Shown here piece by piece: positions 1-13,600 of a DNA stretch of 64,000 nucleotides. The position numbers and the translations under genes are program-made. The stretch spans positions 18,882,755-18,946,754 of the forward strand of contig CM018695.1 in assembly GCA_009363875.1 (NCBI GenBank), written 5' to 3'. The notes beneath the pieces were generated by a model. It saw only the letters and a program-made list of their open reading frames with translations, made no database searches and was not told the origin of the DNA. This stretch comes from Mikania micrantha (Eukaryota > Streptophyta > Magnoliopsida > Asterales > Asteraceae). Positions within the stretch are counted from its first letter, which is position 1. Each line of letters opens with the position of its first letter.

Positions 1-671
1 TTTCACTGCACCAACGTATTACTTTCAAACAAAACACAGTTATTTTTTTTAGAATTAAGGAACTAAATATATTAATAAAAATCAAAATATATATAAATAT
101 AAGACAATCCAAGCTTTAAAACTAAAGAAGAATAAAACAACATTAAAAAGTGAAAAGATGAAATTGAAAGGGTCGAAATTTAAAATCAAGATCTAAACAT
201 AACATTATTTTACTCAGATAGCATGTCTTTTTAACATCTATTAACATGGCAAAATAGAAAGACAATTCATAGAACATGACTTGTATGAGCAAAAAACGTA
301 AAAGAAAATAAGTGGCAAAACACAAAACAAATTGTGAAAGCAACAAAAATCTAATTTTAAAAAAAAAGTCCAACAAATACACTATTATCCTCCTTTGTTA
401 ATAATAATACATATAATAATTACATAAATAATTAATATATAATATCACAAGTATATGATGAGGAAATATAAATGCAAACCATCACTTATCATACAAGAAA
501 CAAACAGTATCAAGCACCCCCTTTTGTCCTCATTTTATACCAACTAAACAAGCCTAAGAAGTATACCACCACATTCACCAAGAAACAATAATCTATGAAC
601 AGTTGAACACGCTATACGTACTCGAAATATAATCTGTAATCTGTTGTAACTTATGCATATTATATCACCAG
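1..671. other. AT-rich flank downstream of BSL1
   Basis: No convincing coding region is visible. This stretch lies just 3' of the BSL1 stop codon (the gene runs on the minus strand), so its right part probably includes the 3' UTR. I could not pick a polyadenylation site. The short open frames here are low-complexity AT sequence. Confidence 0.5.
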
Positions 672-3600
672 TCAGATATAGGCAAGTGAGTTCCTATCAT
701 TATTAGATTTGGGTCTACCCCGCGTAGGAGTTGGTGGTCTTTGATTATTAAGCTCCTACACAAACAAGAAATATAGATTTGGTCAAGTTATAAGATTTGA
801 TGGTCTATAAGTTTATATATGAAAGCTAAAAGCTACCTGCATCCAGGTGTCATCTTGAACATGTTCTGGAGATCTTTCTGGCGAGTTAAATGGAGGAGGC
901 AACGGGTGTATCAGTTTTGGAACAACCACCAGTTCCCTGCCAACCACTAGTAAAGCTCCGGCATTGTTTGCAGTACCTGAATATAATCAGGTTACTTAAA
1001 GTTTAATTAATTGTCTAAAATAAAACTTGTCTTTAGATTTATTAATATAGTGTATTTAACATGCTAAGCCAAGGCTGCATACCACAATAATTAGTAGCCG
1101 AGAAAAGCGTTATCAACTGTCCTTGAGCAAATCTTTCAAACCCATCCATTACGCATTCATGTGCTCTTATGATTAGCTGAAGTTTGTTTCTCTTACAGAA
1201 GTCTGTAACTCTGTCAGGCTACAAAAAGCAGGTATAATGCTGTGAGTCGGACATGAAAAAAAGTAAGTCGAGTTAGACTGTTCAGCAACAGGTCCAAATG
1301 ATATATTAATTTGTTCAAGTTGAAACGAGTCGGGTTTAGTTAATCCAAAGCAGTTTTTGTACAAAAAATTAAACCATTATTATACAAAATAAACGTCAAT
1401 AATAATCTTGGTTTTAAAAAATGGGAAGCGCACTAAGGTGACAGGGCCTAAAACCAAGGATGAAAGTGCAAAAGTGCATCACTTTTCATATGTGAGGTGC
1501 AAGGTGCTTAAATAATTTTTATTATATTTCTTATTAGTTTTTAACAGCCGCTACCTAAACAATAGGTTTAAAAAGGCATCGTATGTAATTTTATATACAA
1601 ATCACCTAACTATACAACCTTAAAAACCTATTGTACAACTACAACAACAAGCATACCCAATTAAAATCCCACTTTGAGTGGGGCCTGGTGGGTGGGGAGA
1701 TGAAGACACACCTTAACCCCTACCTAAAAAAATAAGATAGAGAGACTGCTTCGTAGGAGCCCCCGGCTCCTATTGTACAACTACATGATGCATAAACATT
1801 CACTACGTACATGAGGTGTGAATCTCATCTGTGCCTTAAGTTGCTTTCTGGTGTGCTTTTTGTGCCTGGCCTGCCCTTTATGAACAACGCACGCATTAAG
1901 GAGACAAAATCAACAGGGCTTGCGCCTTAGGTGCGTTGTTTTAAACCAAGATAACAATACAACTGCTGGAATAGATTGATTTAAAAGGTTTTATGGACTG
2001 AAAATACACTTGGGTTGACTTTTAACCACTCTGAACAATTTTCTTTTTAGCTCATCTTTATTTAATTTCATCTATTTTACCCGTTACACATACAAAAATT
2101 TCCCATGCAAATGGACCAAAAGTGCCACCAGCCCACCACTACTGAAATGAGTAAGATCTTGAAGATTAAAATTTGACTATTTATTATTGGAAAACTGCAT
2201 GCATACCCCAAAAGTGACAAGACCAGGTCCCCTAGCGTTTGGCCTTAGACCTTCGACACTGTCGTTTTCAGTGGGGTCAGACCTGCAGAAAGTAAAAGAT
2301 AAAAAAAGTCAAAAAAAGGTTTCTAGAAAGCCTTGTGTATAAAACCAAAAGCAGAACATGAATAAAGAATTTACCATAATAAATCCATCAAGACAAGAGA
2401 TCCCGTATCCATTGTTATCGGTCTCTCTATTTTCTCTATCTGTTCAACTAAATGGATCGACCTCCCTATACCACCATGCATACATATTATCTTTTTCTCA
2501 ATCAGTGCTGCAAGTGGTAGATGGTTAAACAGTTGATTGAACCGCGTCCATGCCCAGATCCCGTCATTCTCCCCCTGTACAATCATTATACAACCACCAT
2601 AAGAACACAATGAAAACCTTCGGGTTAAATTGGTAGGGCTGACTGTAAAAAGTATTTCATCTTTCTTTTAATGTGTAAAAAAGCAAGTTTATTACAATAA
2701 AACTGTTTTTCATTATAAAATGGGAGGACTTCCAAGCCATTTTCATTCAAGCTAAAACAAAATATGTTTATGCATGTGACTTGTTAAGGATAGAGTAAAA
2801 TTGGACTGATTTACCCCTAAACAGCCAGAACTGCCACCTGTACTCTACTCTAAATGTAAAATCACCAATTACCATTCTCTCAATGCATTCAAGCCGAAAA
2901 CCAAAAAGTGCATTTATGTCAGCAGCCTCGTGATTTCCACGTATCAAATGAATGTTTTCTGGATACTGAATCTGAAAACAATAAAACCCCAAAAAAAAAA
3001 AAAGATGAATATAGAATTTATAACTGGGGATATAACTTTTAAGCATATACCTTTAGAGCAAGAAGTAAAGTGATCGTCTCTAAGCTATGTTGTCCTCGAT
3101 CAACATAATCACCAAGGAATAGATAGTCAATATATCTGGTCAATGGGATCCAATTTCAGCACCATTCAAATCCAACAAAGTTAAATGGTAAAAGATTTTT
3201 ACAGTGAAAATTGGATTGTAAGCATACGTTATGTCTCCAGCAGTTGATGGAAATCCATATTCATCGAACAACCGCATCAAGTCACCAAATTGCCCGTGTA
3301 GATCACCAAACACTTTAATTGGAGCTTTTAATTGAAGAACTGTAGGCTCATGCAAGAAGATTTGTTCAGCAGCATAGCAAAGCTCTCCTATTTCATAGGA
3401 ATCAAGGAAAAATCTCCTGTTAGCAGGAGGTTTCCAGTCTCGAGGCCTAAGTAAATTAGATACGACCTGCAACATTAAAATATAAGCACTTCTATGATAT
3501 TTGAAACAAAACATGTAATCTTACCTTCTTATGCAAGCCTTCAGGTGACTTTTGCCTTGTGAACTTTCTGGTAGGATATGAGAGGTCATTTTGGTAAGGA

Positions 3601-4615
3601 ATCATTCGTCTACTCTCATTTTCAAATTGATCCAAGGATAACTGTCTTACCAACCCACCAAGGTTACCAACAGTCTCTTTGGCAACCACAACCTGCAGCG
3701 TAAACATAACTTGCGTTTATATCCTGAAAAAGAACAGAATCTAATACCTGAACTTAACAACAGAATGGAATGGAAAAGGTAATAGAATGAGTCATCACAT
3801 TCCGTCATATAATGTTTTCTTGACTTGTAAGAACGCTATGGTCATTCAAGTACAAATGAATTGAACATAACTGGAAATCAAAATAAATATGTTCTTTAAT
3901 ACAAACAAACTTTAACTTAAACTGCAATATATATTAACCAACTGTTTCTCATTAGATTTTCACCATATATGTCGCTTTAGTTATAGTTATTATATAAATT
4001 TATTATATATAAAAAAAAATATAGTAAACAAACTGCTTTTTTTTTTTCATTCCAACAAAATGGACATCATCATCATCATCTCACTATATCCCACTATTAG
4101 CAAAGCTAAGTTAGGGTCTTAGGAGGGTAAAATATAGACAGCCTTACCTCTACCCCAAGGGATAGAGAGGTTGCTTGCAATGAGACCCCGCGGCTCATCA
4201 TGCCTGATTAACCGACAAACTCAAAGCTTTTAACACCATTTTCACAAAAATTAAGTAAAATAACATTAAAATAAGTGCAATTTTACTTTTGCTCCTCGAG
4301 GGCCAACACATATATACATTATATGCACGCACGACAAACAAGGCCTTTCCAACAGAATGGACAATTCCTTTATTTATTTCTTCATACCAAACACTACATT
4401 AAGTTTGAGAAACACATACAGCTTTTGGGTGAAGTCTAACATCTCCTTGTGTATCACTACCCTCTGAATTGTTTTCTGCAGGTTGCGAGTCGCTTAAAAC
4501 TTGTGTTTCTTGTGGATTTATAGCCTGTGCCTGTGCAGCTTGCCATACAGCATTAGCAGCCTGTGCTTCAGCAGCAGATGCTTCAGCCAGTCTCTCCATT
4601 GATTCCTTGTGCATA
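672..4615 (-). CDS. BSL1: BSL1 exons 12-21, linker and phosphatase domain
   Basis: Ten compact exons encode residues about 402-875. The linker holds RLAEASAAEAQAANAVWQAA and the conserved RLHPKAVVVAKETVGNLGG. PPP-family metal and catalytic motifs are all intact: GDLHG (577-581, D578 and H580), GDYVDRG (611-617), GNHE (643-646), HGG (697-699) and RAHE (774-777). The C-terminus ends RNSLAYI followed by TGA at 674-672. Intron 13 is only 58 bases. Intron 18 (988 bases) carries a hAT-type MITE with a SINE inside it, and intron 12 carries another SINE. Confidence 0.95.
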
Positions 4616-7600
4616 CTAGAAAAACCAAACACTTGTAATACAAATCTAACTTCGAATAAAATAAGAAAATATTAGGGAAACTTTCACCATGTTAGCTATT
4701 TTATTTTTATTTTTTTTGTTGGCCCATTTAAGATGTTAAAAGGAAAAACCCAAATCATTGTTGTGGTTACCAGCCACACAAACACACAGAACAGTAAACG
4801 AGTATATGACATGAGGATTCAACTTAGTTCGGTCAAAGTGACCTACGTCAACAAGTTGCAACTTGAGAGATTTTATTAATTATGTGCTTCAAGAAATTAC
4901 AATGCCTAGCCATCTATATATAACGATAAACAAGTTACGAGACAAGAAAATTAAAATTTGGCAACGTGCCTAATTCATATATTACGGTTAGGGCTGGTTA
5001 AAAGCCTCCACAAAACCCAGCAATCTCACACTTGAAGGCTTTGAGAAACTTCAAATTGCTCTCCGATCCATCTAGCATCTCTGTAATTTTTCCTTGCCGC
5101 TAGTTGTGATGGCCTTCTTATCACTTAACTTAAAAGGCCTTTGAAGCTCCCTCAAGCTTCAACCCAATAATCACAACCAAACCTGCTAGTGACCCAATAA
5201 TCTTGAGAGACTTTCACAGACAACGCAGTACAATAGTTATCTCTTAACCCTCTATTGAACTCCAGCTGCAACTCAAACACGATTTTTCTTTGTGCTACCA
5301 CTATTGTGACATCCTCTAAACACTAACTGGTTTAACTGAACCTTTCGTACTAAGCATTCATTTTGAATCTTCACTCTTGCTCTAGGTACCTCCTTGGAAA
5401 AGGTATTTCGACCATGTAAAGAGAACCTCTCTTCTTACCACAAGATACAACTAGGTTTCCTTTTCCTTTGACTAACTTCGTGTGTCCACTACTGAACTTA
5501 ACATCAAGACTCAAGTATCTTTTTATCCAACTATCCAATTGAGATAAGAATTTTCTTCAAGCTTGGAATGATCTTGACGTCTTTCAAAGTTGATGTCGCC
5601 CCAAGTGAAGTCAAGTCAAAATCCCCTAGTCTTGTATCATCTAGAACCTCATCATTCACAAGTCACACCTACCAAAGTTCCCAAACCTCAAACACTACAT
5701 TGTATGTATGCAACGCATGGCATTAAATGATGCACCAGATTGCATAACCCATGTTTCCGCACTCTATGCTACAAGTCAAAGCGTCTTCTAAATGGTATTC
5801 AACGTTATTCATCTCTTTTTCTTTCTTAGCACCAGGTCACTAATTTCGTACATGTCCCACCTGTTGCAATCCCAACAAACATCTTTTGGAATCCTTGATT
5901 TGCTTCTCTTACTACCCTAGTTGTTTCCCGTATAATTTCTTCTCCATCTACCATCGACACTTAACAGTGAACTTGAAGCATAGTTGTCAAAGGCGCAAGG
6001 CACTCTCAAGGCACATAAGCCGTGCCCGGATCCTAGTAGCATGGTGCAAAATAAACGAGATCCCAAATAAGAAAAGTGCATATAATGAAAAATATTTGAA
6101 AAATATATTATGATATAAAAATTAAAATTATTGTACAAATATAATAATAAAATAATTTTGGTTAACATTTAAGATCATCTAATTAACGTCAAAAGTTTTA
6201 AAAGTACAAAAAGTTTAAGAGTATCATATAGATTAAACGATAATTTGTAAATATTATTGAAGTCTCTTATTTTTCTTTTCCCAAGGCTAGCCACCTAAAC
6301 CCCAAAAACATGTACGACTCTCGCCTCCAAATCAACAAGAATCGGAAAAACAAACGGATGAGGGAGACCTAGTTACCCGATCCGATTTTGAATGGGACCC
6401 TGGATGAAGATAATTTTAAAGATTTGAATTTGAATATTTATCCATTTATATTATCTTTTAAGTTTATTTATGTTTAGTTTATCATTATCTTTAGGTGATA
6501 GAGTTTAGTATAAATATTAAGTTTTGTTTTCGTTTATCATTGGTTTTTATTTGAGTTTAATATAAGAACATTGTTCTTGAAACCTTAGGGTTCGTATTAA
6601 AGTCTTTGATTATCTGATTGTTCTTGAGCCATTTTATTGCTTTCGAAACTGCATCAGTTGGTATCAAAGCTTTGGTTTTCAAATGGCTGCTTGTGGAATG
6701 AATCATCATCTTTGTCGTCAAACCGTCTTATTCAGTTCACAAGGTTGCAAATTGCAGGAAACCAACCTAGAAGCTTTCATCGGGTATGAAAACCATGGGA
6801 AGGAGGAGCATCCTGGAGTTTGTAGCGATATCTATCCATCACCTCCTTGTTTCGATGATTATGGAGATGAAGAGGTGAGCAAAAATGATTATTTATGGGT
6901 TTCAAAAGTCTTGAACAGGCTTGCCATACAAGAGGGTGAACCGTTGAAGGGGATTGATTTTTCATTGGATCCCAATCGTGGGTTGACTGAAAGTATTGTA
7001 GGTTTGAAAGATAAGTATGTGAACCGATGGATGACAGGTTATACAAATACACTTGCTAGTAATTTTGATGAGTTTTTAGAGGTAGATCCGATGATGAACA
7101 GGGATGACCAAGTGATTTCTTTAGATTATCGAAAAAAACTGGCTCGTAAGTTTGGAAGGTTTGAATATTGCTGATCATATTGCATTCTCTCTTTCTACTC
7201 ATTTAGTATCACAAGAACAACCTACAACTTTGAAAGATATAGATACTTGTGGTTCAAATGAAACAGTGGGATTGAATGAGAAACATGGTAATGAATTGGT
7301 TTCCAAAATCTGTGATGTTGAAAATGTTGATAGTGGTCCTACGGTGGTGATAGGTGGTGTGACAGCTACCGAGGGAGCTCAATCACAATCAAATGTAATC
7401 CCTTCTTTCACGTCGAAAGACAAATGGTAATTGCATGTTAGCCTAAGGTTTACATATTTTCAATTGTCAAAAAAAAGATTTTGATTTCTAGAAATACGGA
7501 TCAATTTGCCCATAATTATGTATGCATGACTTTCGTGCATAAAGATATTACACATGGACTTCACGTGAGAACTTATCAAAATTCACTAGAGGATGGACTT

Positions 7601-10600
7601 TGTCATATTGGTGATCAAAACGCAACAAATAGAGATGGACCAAGTACGAATAAAACTATTGTGTTGGCGTTTAATGGATACGAATTATTTGATGAGACAT
7701 TCAGTTTAGAGGGGTTAAATGTTGATTCATATGTAGGTGTTGACGGTTCGATCAAATTTCTCAAGCAGCTCAACGATAATGCTCACAAGACTCGAGGACG
7801 AGTCTTTTTCAAAGACAGGGAGAATGATGAGGGAGACCTAGTAACCGGATCTGATTTAGAATAGGACCCCGGATGAAGATTATTTTAAAGATTTGAATTT
7901 GAATATTTATCCATTTATATTATCTTTTAAGTTTATTTATGTTTAGTTTATCATTATCTTTAGTTGATATTGTTTAGTATAAATATGAAGTTTTGTTTTC
8001 GTTTATCATTAGTTTTTATTTGAGTTTAATATAAGAACATTGTTCTTGGAACCTTAGGGTTCGTATTAAAGTCTTTGATTATCTCACTGTCCTTGAGCCA
8101 TTTGATTGCTTCCGAAACTGCATCACAAACACAATCTCCTCCATATCAGTAGCAAGAATCAATAACTACAACCAAGAATCCTAAATCGACAACAAGAATC
8201 AAGATCAAATTAGCGCTTCAACTCAAAAATCACGACTTACAACCCTGTCTCCTCCAATTTAAGAACATGTTTAGGATTTTTTTGCTAGAACCTAGCCGGA
8301 AACTCGCTAGAAACTTTGCAGAGTTGCGCCTAGACTGCCACCAGGCGCCTTTCTTGCGTTCCGCCACGTTTGTGCGCCTTTGACAACCATGACTTGAAGA
8401 ATCCTCTGAACTTTTGTGTTTGATGTCCTCACCCAGAATCAAGTCCTGAATTCCCTTATATATAAGCTTAGTGTTAGGTATTAAGTGGTGCGGCGAAAAC
8501 CGATTTACACATACACACACGAAAGCAAAGAAAGAAATACCATATAACGTGGTTCGGTTGATGCGACCTGCATCCACGGGATGCAACTATGGATTCTTTT
8601 ATTTACTAGGCGTTGAAGATTACAATTACAAGGCTATGTTTTATATAAAAAAATAAAGTAGGTTAAAACACCTAATGGGCCACAATTAGGGCCAACTGCC
8701 CTAATCCTCCAAAAGGCCTACGTAAAACCTAACAATCTCCCACTCGAAGGCCTTGTTATACAATTAAGCCCAACATCCAACATAAGCAGTCCAGTCATCA
8801 AGTAAATCTAGTAATATTCAATAACAAGTCTTCCAAGCCTCAAACCCCAAGAATTAAGTAAGACTTCATCATATCCAGACATATTCCCCTAGTGCAACCA
8901 CCCCTCAACACCAAGTACAAGAAGAGCAGGTTGAAGCTCCCCCAAGCTCCAACTCAATCGTGAAAACATGAGTCAACAACTCATCCTCAATCTCAACCGA
9001 TATGCTCCAGAGATAAACTAAGGACCACCAACACTCTCCACACATAACTAACTACCAACAAGAGTGAATTTTTCAATATTAGTCTTTAAAACCCAAACAA
9101 CTCTTCGTAACTGTAATAGGAACAAAACCCTTGCTCTCACTGTCACCAAATCCCCTGAATAGTCTAGACTTTTGAACACATTCAACTAACATCTCCTTGG
9201 CTCTAGACTTTATGTTTGCAAAATGAACTCTCTTAACACGAGATTTAGCAAACCAAATTTTGTCTTGCTAAACCGGGATAGCCATACATCCTCATCAGGC
9301 TCATCAACCATGTATAACAACTCACACTTCATACATCGAGCAATCACAAAATTTCCCTTGACCACCCTCCATTACTGCTACCAAAACCTTACTTTCATTC
9401 CTTGTTTATCTAGCTGACCCACAGAAATCAATCTCCTATTTAGCCCAGAAATAACACGAACCTTCTTCGGGTTCCATGTAGTTTCCAATGAAGTAATCAA
9501 ATCAATATCTCTCATGCCCGTAACTTCAAGCATCTCGTCATTAGCTAGTCGAACCTTCCTAAAATCTCCTTGGTTTAGATTTACCATTGTTTCCCCGCTA
9601 TCATAGCATGAAACGAAGCCCCTAAATCCATTGCCTAAGAATCTACACAACTTTCAATGCTGCAAACCAAAGCATCATCATCCCAAACACCCTCAACAGC
9701 GTTCATTTGCCTTGAAATACCTAGGCATCGACTCTAAACATGCCCTACTTCATTGTAGCTCCAACATTTCACATTCTTCCGAGTCAAAGACGAACTTCTT
9801 CCCCAACTCCCATTGTTTCTTTTATTTTCTCTTCCACTACCAACATGTAACATCTCAGAAGATAGAGTAATCGATCAACACAATCCAGTAATATACTCAA
9901 TGAAAACACAAATCAAGAGAACATTTATGAAATTGAACTATAAATGGAAGAGATTACATAAGATGAAGATGGATAATATGGATTCCAGGGCTCAGCCCTC
10001 TCACTGTTACACAGGAGACCTAGCCTCAACATGGCTAATTTTCTAAATAATTCTCTTCCTGCCCTCACTTAACATCCTAACCTCTATTTATAATCCATTA
10101 TCAACACACTAGATATCAATATTACTAAACAACCCTTATCTAGAACCTACCATTACTACTAACTATTACTAACATATTAATATAGCTATAATCTCTATCA
10201 CTACTCCCCCCTATTTAAAAGTCTTGTCCTCAAGACTTGGGAGTTAACCACGAATCATGCTTTGCTCCAATTATCTTTCCTTCCGGACATTTGTGAGCTG
10301 GCCCGTATCTATTACCCCAACGCAAACAAATTCTTTTCTTCTTACATCCTATCCAATCCAAACGTGAAAGATATCGAACTACTCGATCATGATGAAAAAC
10401 ATGTCCCAACTCCTGAGTAGAGTAGGCTCCTGATCGGATAGCAGGTAACGAACACGGATTCTCTGGTTGGGGTGTGTAGACTGTAGGTCATAGGGTTGCG
10501 TTGAACCACCCGGTTTGAGCATAAACTGGCCTAATATGTTAGTGGCTTCAAAAGACCTAAGGGAATTAAAATCCTAAAAATGAGAAACAAAATTGTTGCT

Positions 10601-13600
10601 GGGATTAGGGATAACCATCTGAATGTCTGTTGCCAAAGCATTAGGAGTAGAATGTGTACCCAAATTGAGGTTCCCCTTTTTATGGCTCTCGGAGGTTCTA
10701 ATCCACTGAATGCAGACAATTGAAACTTTTGTAAATCCACTGAACCATCCTTGGAGCCGGAGGAAGTACCAGAACTGGACAAAATAATGCCAGATGCTCC
10801 CAAGAAAGTCTCAACAAATTGTTTCACCTGTTTCTGCATCCAATCGAGAAATGTTTTGCGAAATTCAATTGAAGCCGATCGTTCCTCTTGCAACAATTTA
10901 ATCGATGTTTTGATTGATGCCACGTCTTTCTGAAGTTGAACAATCTGGTGTTCGTGAGCATCTAATCGAGAGATGTGATCAACCATGATTGATAAGGTGT
11001 CTGATCCAAACAGAAGCCAACAAAATCGACCGATGATGAAATTAAGTCAACATAAATTGAATCAAATCTGAATTAATTCCGAATTGAAATTGAAATGAAC
11101 AGAAACTGAAATTGATCAACAGAAATTAGAGTAAGAGAGAATACAAATCGACTCAAACTGAAATTGACTCAAATCAACAGATAATACGACGGAAATTGAA
11201 ACGACGGAAATTGACTCAAATCGTGAATTGAATCAAACTGGACATGAAATTGAAATCGCGAATTGACAGAGATGAATTGAATAAAATTGGAAACACAATT
11301 GTGAAATTGAAGATGGCGGAACCTGTAATTAGCGGGTACTTAGACAGCAACACTGGAAAATCAGCCGACAATAATTGAAATTGACGGAAATTGCTTAAGC
11401 GACGCCTGCGATTAGGTCCGACAATGGTGAAATTAAGATGAAATTGGCAGGTCTGAAATCAGCGACGAAGTGTAGCAGATCCAGCAAATCAACCAACAAG
11501 GCTTGCAATCGACAAAGAATTTGGGTTGACTCCCGCTATTAGATCCGGCAGAGATGAAAGTGGCTAGACGGAGATGTAAAACGGCAGGTTGGACCATTGA
11601 TGAGCAATCGATCAACACAATCCAGTAATATAATAAATCAAAAGACAAATCAAGAGAACAATGATGAAATTGACCGCCCTTTCTCACTGTTACACAAGAG
11701 ACCTAGCCTCAACATGGCTAATTTTCTAAATAATTTTCTTCCTGCCCTCACTTAACATCCTAACCTCTATTTATAATCCATTATCAACACACTAGATATC
11801 AATACTACTAAACTACCCTTATCTAGAACCTACCATTACTACTAACTATTTCTAACATATTAATATAGCTATAATCTCTATCAATCCTCCCCTAGTACTC
11901 TTACTGCGAACGTCTTTGATAGAGATTTAGAGTTATATTAATATGTTAATCATATTTAGTAGTATGGTATATTCTAGTATGGGTAGTTTGGTAATATTTG
12001 ATATAGGGTGTTTGTTTGGATATTATAAATAGAGGTTAAGAGTGTGAGTGGGAGGTGTGAAGAGAATTGTTTAGAATTGTAATTGGCTCCTGCTTTTGGC
12101 AGTGAGAAGGGCTTAGCCCTAGAACTGATCTCATTGTAATCAGTCGTTTCCCAATATCGTCATTTCCATCATCTTCTTCTTCCTTTTCAATTATAATTCC
12201 TATTTTCATTGTGTGTTTGATTTGAATTCCCTTCAATGTATCTTTCACGTTTGGATTGGAAAGGACGTAAGAAGAAAAAGATTTGTTTGCGTTGGGGAAA
12301 TAGATACGGACCAGCTCACAAATGTCCGGAAGAAACGCTAATTGGAGCAAAGCACGTTTCATGGTTAACTCCCAAGTCTTGAGGACGACTTTTAAATAAG
12401 AGGGGAGTAATGATAGAGATTAGAGTTATATTAATATGTTAATCATATTTAGTAGTATGGTGTATTCTAGTATGGGTAGTTTGGTAATATTTGATATAGG
12501 GTGTTTGCTTGGATATTATAAATAGAGGTTAAGAGTGTGAGTGGGAGGTGTGAAGAGAATTGTTTAGAGTTGTAATTGGCTCCTGCTTTTGGCAGTGAGA
12601 AGGGCTTAGCCCTGGAACTGATCTCATTGTAATCAGTCGTTTCCCAATATCATCATTTCCATCATCTTCTTCTTCCTTTTCAATTTTAATTCCTATTTTC
12701 ATTGTGTGTGTGATTTGAATTCCCATTAGTCTTCACCTAGCATAATATCAAAAAATCCCAGCATATGTCATATCAATGGTCGTCACAAAATTGGTCACAA
12801 CAGTCGCTGTCCTATACCAACTATCAGGTAGTGAAAATAATAGCAACACAACTTTAGTCTCATCATCAAATTTGATTCCCACAAATGATAATCTAAGGTT
12901 GTTGATGTGAACTCCAACCGAACTTCCTTCGTTCATTCTTGTCATTAACAATTCCCTCATCAAGAACACCTTGTAGCAATAGAGGGCTTCTCATACATAT
13001 TTGACAAACCTGACATCATTCTCCAAGCAGTTGCCTCGTGCATGGTGTTAAATGCAACGCTCATCGTCAAAGCCATTGTAATAGCTCCTCTAGCTTTCTT
13101 GTCCTTTGAGTTAATGCAGTTACAACAGCTGCATCCGGTTTATCCTCAATTACCATGTCCAAATCTTTCTTACTAAGTAATGCTTCCATTTTCATTTTCC
13201 ACCGGACGAAATCAGTTCCATTGAACTTCTCAATCTGAATCTTCCCTTCGTCAGCCATTTGAATTTTGGTAACAAAATCAAACCAACAAAAAATTCCCAA
13301 CACCTTTCTACTTAATCAAAATAGTGAATGCTCCAACCAATAATCCCAAACTACAATCTCAGCACTAATCATATCCTTTTAACCACCCAAAAAACCAAAT
13401 CAACTAAGAGAAATGACTTAACCTGGTGATTCCTCAAAAAATCAAAGGAACTGATGTAGTATAGGTATAGGCGTATAGCAACAATCGTGACTCCTAGGGT
13501 TATATTTGGAACCCTAATCAATGAAGAACAGCCAACGATAGCAATCGAACAGAAACCGAACTTAGCAACAGCGATCCAAGGCTCAATCGAACCCAAATCA

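Larger units (their letters stand above)
6356..8125 (+). mobile_element. Small non-autonomous LTR element (TRIM/LARD-like) with its own open frames
   Basis: Two 301-bp LTRs (6356-6656 and 7825-8125), by eye about 94% alike, begin (T)GATGAGGGAGACC and end CTGCATCA. A perfect 5-bp duplication CAAAC flanks it (6351-6355, 8126-8130). The primer site TGGTATCAAAGC is at 6659-6670 and the purine tract AAAGACAGGGAGAA precedes the 3' LTR. The 1.17-kb interior has no gag, protease, integrase or RT motif but holds open frames of unknown function. Replication must depend on another element's proteins. Confidence 0.88.
5979..8391. mobile_element. hAT-like non-autonomous element with nested LTR element
   Basis: Terminal inverted repeats are CATAGTTGTCAAAGGCGC (left) and, on the complementary strand, CATGGTTGTCAAAGGCGC (right), with one mismatch in 18. 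They are flanked by a perfect 8-bp duplication ACTTGAAG at 5971-5978 and 8392-8399, diagnostic of hAT-type transposition. No transposase remains. Removing the 1775-bp nested LTR element leaves about 0.64 kb. Confidence 0.82.

Noticed and set aside
143..382. Minus-strand frame of 79 codons near the left edge
   Set aside because: Composition is that of translated AT-rich non-coding DNA (Phe/Leu/Tyr runs), with no motif.
6356..8125. Reading the two 301-bp repeats as a simple segmental duplication
   Set aside because: The CAAAC duplication, TGATG/CATCA ends, primer site and purine tract all fit an LTR element.
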